Shown here in pieces: positions 63,563 through 64,000 of a stretch of DNA of 64,000 nucleotides. This DNA is from Niallia endozanthoxylica (GTDB lineage Bacteria > Bacillota > Bacilli > Bacillales > Cytobacillaceae). The DNA lies in the NCBI RefSeq assembly GCF_008710145.1, contig NZ_VYKL01000019.1:82990-146989 (forward strand), read 5' to 3'. The notes below the pieces were generated by a model. That model was given only the letters and a program-made list of their open reading frames with translations. It was not told the origin of the DNA and made no database searches. The position numbers and the translations under genes are program-made. The stretch's first letter is position 1. Every line of letters begins with the position of its first letter.

Positions 63563-64000
63563 AACGGATTTCCGAAAGAAGTCTCCCATCCTCAAGGAAC
63601 GATAGTGAGGTGGGAGATGAATTTCGGTTAGGCGATAGCCTAAAGATTCTCGACCTATTGCCAATGATTATAATGATAGGGAAACTCGCAACCTTTCAGA
63701 TTGATCTATTTGTATGACTCACTAGGATACGTGATGTAATGGCTACGCTTGTCCCTGTAAAGCCTGCTCTCTGTATTCTTCGATTTTCGACCTTCCCTAC
63801 TTTGTATCCAGGAAATTTTTCCCTAAAAGCATTTAAATCTATATACAAACAAATGTTCTGTTTGTTATAATGGATATATACCAAATGTTGGGAGGTGGAA
63901 ACGTGTATCGAACCTTAAAAACTCCGTTTCGTGCTAGTTATACAACGATTGGGAAATTATTCGATATTCGTAGATTAAGTGGAACGATATGGAATGATTG
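63562..64000 (+). mobile_element. Second TnpB-type element (left part)
   Basis: The left end begins near 63562 and has a hairpin CTCCCA-CCTCA / TGAGGTGGGAG followed by GATGAAT (63577-63620). A GAGATGAAT also follows the left-end hairpin of the element at 27.9 kb. A 240-bp leader and a tnpB-like start follow; the element runs beyond the window. Confidence 0.65.
63903..64000 (+). CDS. TnpB-like protein, N-terminal fragment
   Basis: GTG 63903 behind GGGAGGTG. The 32 visible residues (RTLKTPFRASYTTIGKLF, then DIRRLSGTIWND) have the form of the N-terminus of IS605 OrfB/TnpB proteins. Truncated by the window end. A TTATAATGG -10-like element lies about 40 nt upstream. Confidence 0.65.
   Translation, partial: MYRTLKTPFRASYTTIGKLFDIRRLSGTIWND

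Noticed and set aside
63696..63884. 62-codon minus-strand ORF before the second tnpB
   Set aside because: No ribosome-binding site, and it covers the leader of the element; treated as non-coding left-end DNA.
1..64000. CRISPR array, tRNA or rRNA genes
   Set aside because: Reading both strands I saw no regularly spaced repeats, no tRNA cloverleaf and no rRNA segment.

Overview
The window is chromosomal DNA from an aerobic, endospore-forming member of the Bacillaceae. Evidence for this: it is AT-rich, ribosome-binding sites are strong (AGGAGG type) with many TTG and GTG starts, and the genes include lipoteichoic acid synthase, racA, a tricistronic spore germinant receptor (gerA/B/C type), a YthA/B-type cytochrome bd oxidase and the replication terminator protein rtp. 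rtp at 25.8 kb places the window near the replication terminus. No rRNA, tRNA or CRISPR was seen.

0-16 kb: mostly chromosomal housekeeping genes. These are a cydA-cydB-cydS bd oxidase operon with an extra 31-codon membrane ORF in front, a YkuK-type protein, ltaS, racA, a lone SIR2-like protein, a broken gamma-carbonic-anhydrase-like gene, a phasin-like protein, a ketopantoate-reductase homologue, a VTT-domain membrane protein, a CAP-domain secreted protein and pepF. 15.5-19 kb: a LysR regulator divergent from a two-gene Rieske ring-hydroxylating dioxygenase operon (alpha and beta only), separated by about 800 bp of AT-rich leader with a long palindrome just before the first gene. 19-30 kb: yeeI-type regulator, MMPL exporter, Na/Pi cotransporter, LysM/SleB hydrolase, methyltransferase, rtp, a NiaP-like transporter and a TnpB element (no TnpA) followed by a highly structured omega-RNA-like region.

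30-51 kb: ordinary genes including a Sir2 deacylase, a TPP riboswitch controlling thiW, a soluble chemoreceptor, a two-gene 2-oxoacid:ferredoxin oxidoreductase (alpha-beta fusion plus gamma-ferredoxin fusion), yjbQ, an ABC1 kinase and the ger operon, whose C subunit has no lipobox cysteine.

51-64 kb is the most unusual region. An alcohol dehydrogenase and a divergent MerR/AdhR-like regulator share MerR-type operators. The same promoter architecture (19-bp spacer around TAGAGTTRACT) recurs 10 kb away in front of a short-chain dehydrogenase. Between them, bracketed by two diverged copies of one hairpin repeat, sits an eight-gene unit: a divergent LysR gene, a TPP-dependent 2-oxoacid decarboxylase-like enzyme, an aldehyde dehydrogenase, a TRAP transporter (DctP, Q, M), an LDH/MDH-family dehydrogenase and a ketopantoate-reductase-family dehydrogenase. 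My reading is a catabolic operon for an imported 2-hydroxyacid: two stereochemically unrelated dehydrogenases make a 2-oxoacid, which is decarboxylated to an aldehyde and oxidised to an acid. If the substrate were aromatic (for example mandelate), the acid could feed the Rieske dioxygenase at 17 kb. The substrate is inference only. The window ends in a second TnpB-type element that has cut an O-acetyltransferase gene.
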